Below, one piece after another: positions 63,941-64,000 of a stretch of 64,000 bases of DNA (the first letter of the stretch is position 1; every line of letters starts with the position of its first letter). The stretch lies in assembly GCA_041749255.1 (NCBI GenBank), contig JBGTBR010000001.1, positions 18,589 to 82,588 of the forward strand, written 5' to 3'. The notes below the pieces were generated by a model, which was not told where the DNA came from, did not search any database, and saw only the letters and a program-made list of their open reading frames with translations. Origin of the DNA: JABDLO01 sp041749255 (GTDB lineage Bacteria > Bacteroidota > Bacteroidia > Chitinophagales > Saprospiraceae). The position numbers were made by a program, and so were the translations under genes.

Positions 63941-64000
63941 ATGGAAAAGCAAGAAAGAATTGATTCCATCCTGAGAATGATGAGGACCAAACTCGAAGAC
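63941..64000 (+). CDS. Start of a further gene (partial, right edge)
   Basis: An ATG at 63941 opens 20 codons (MEKQERIDSILRMMRTKLED) that run off the right edge without a stop. The helix-like, charged start looks like a cytoplasmic protein, but there is too little to name it. It diverges from the IPTL-CTERM-like gene. Confidence 0.4.
   Translation, partial: MEKQERIDSILRMMRTKLED

Overview
The window looks like chromosomal DNA of a Bacteroidota bacterium, most likely of the Saprospiria/Saprospiraceae type. This is inference from content: AT-rich intergenic DNA, no recognisable Shine-Dalgarno signals, occasional TAnnTTTG promoter-like boxes, families typical of the phylum (DUF3822 next to rsmD, HhH/beta-barrel protein, A2M family, DUF2007, CotH-like lipoprotein), type II glutamine synthetase, and two secreted proteins ending in an IPTL-CTERM-like sorting tail. 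No rRNA, tRNA, CRISPR array, prophage or transposase gene was seen. Most genes are housekeeping genes in short runs on both strands.

Layout. 1-9.5 kb: an HhH/beta-barrel protein (cut by the left edge) coupled to a conserved helical protein, type II glutamine synthetase, a DUF4442 protein, alanine dehydrogenase, an alpha/beta hydrolase, DUF2007 and a periplasmic thioredoxin. 8.4-13.5 kb: a tightly packed leftward run glmM, long class-V aminotransferase, cysteine desulfurase, ribD, the last three joined by 4-base overlaps. 13.7-23.8 kb: PAP2 phosphatase, ArsC-like protein, miaA, acyltransferase, S41 peptidase with an outer-membrane protein, beta-propeller protein with an NmrA-like SDR, MscS channel, HtrA/Deg protease. 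25-28.3 kb: UDP-glucuronate decarboxylase-like SDR, pgk and gap. 28.7-46.8 kb: a frameshifted serine hydrolase, SulP transporter, lipoprotein plus GNAT protein, pyruvate carboxylase, a CotH-kinase-like lipoprotein overlapping a PPP-type phosphatase, a 1958-residue alpha-2-macroglobulin-like protein and a DUF697/SHOCT protein. 47-60 kb: translation and RNA modification (tsaD, rsmD, argS, glnS, mnmA, rimM) with interspersed envelope proteins, then a nucleoside transporter and uridine kinase facing away from each other. 61-64 kb: a small outer-membrane protein, two tandem IPTL-CTERM-like paralogues, and the start of one more gene at the right edge.

The unexplained part is between the genes. Three intergenic islands (about 23.86-25.0, 46.75-47.05 and 59.98-61.11 kb) share a mosaic of short modules: tandem 'gtcgaaagtctgaaa' units, 'cgcttcgcgtcattt' units and GCACC..GGTGC palindromes. 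A composite module is present three times with the same internal order, twice direct and once inverted 36 kb away. Separately, two diverged 165-170 base elements with terminal inverted repeats (4828-4997 and 22116-22280) form a MITE-like family. Other points worth checking are the serine hydrolase frameshift at an A6 run, an RsmD whose catalytic DPPY reads GPPY, and the paired kinase-like/phosphatase genes.
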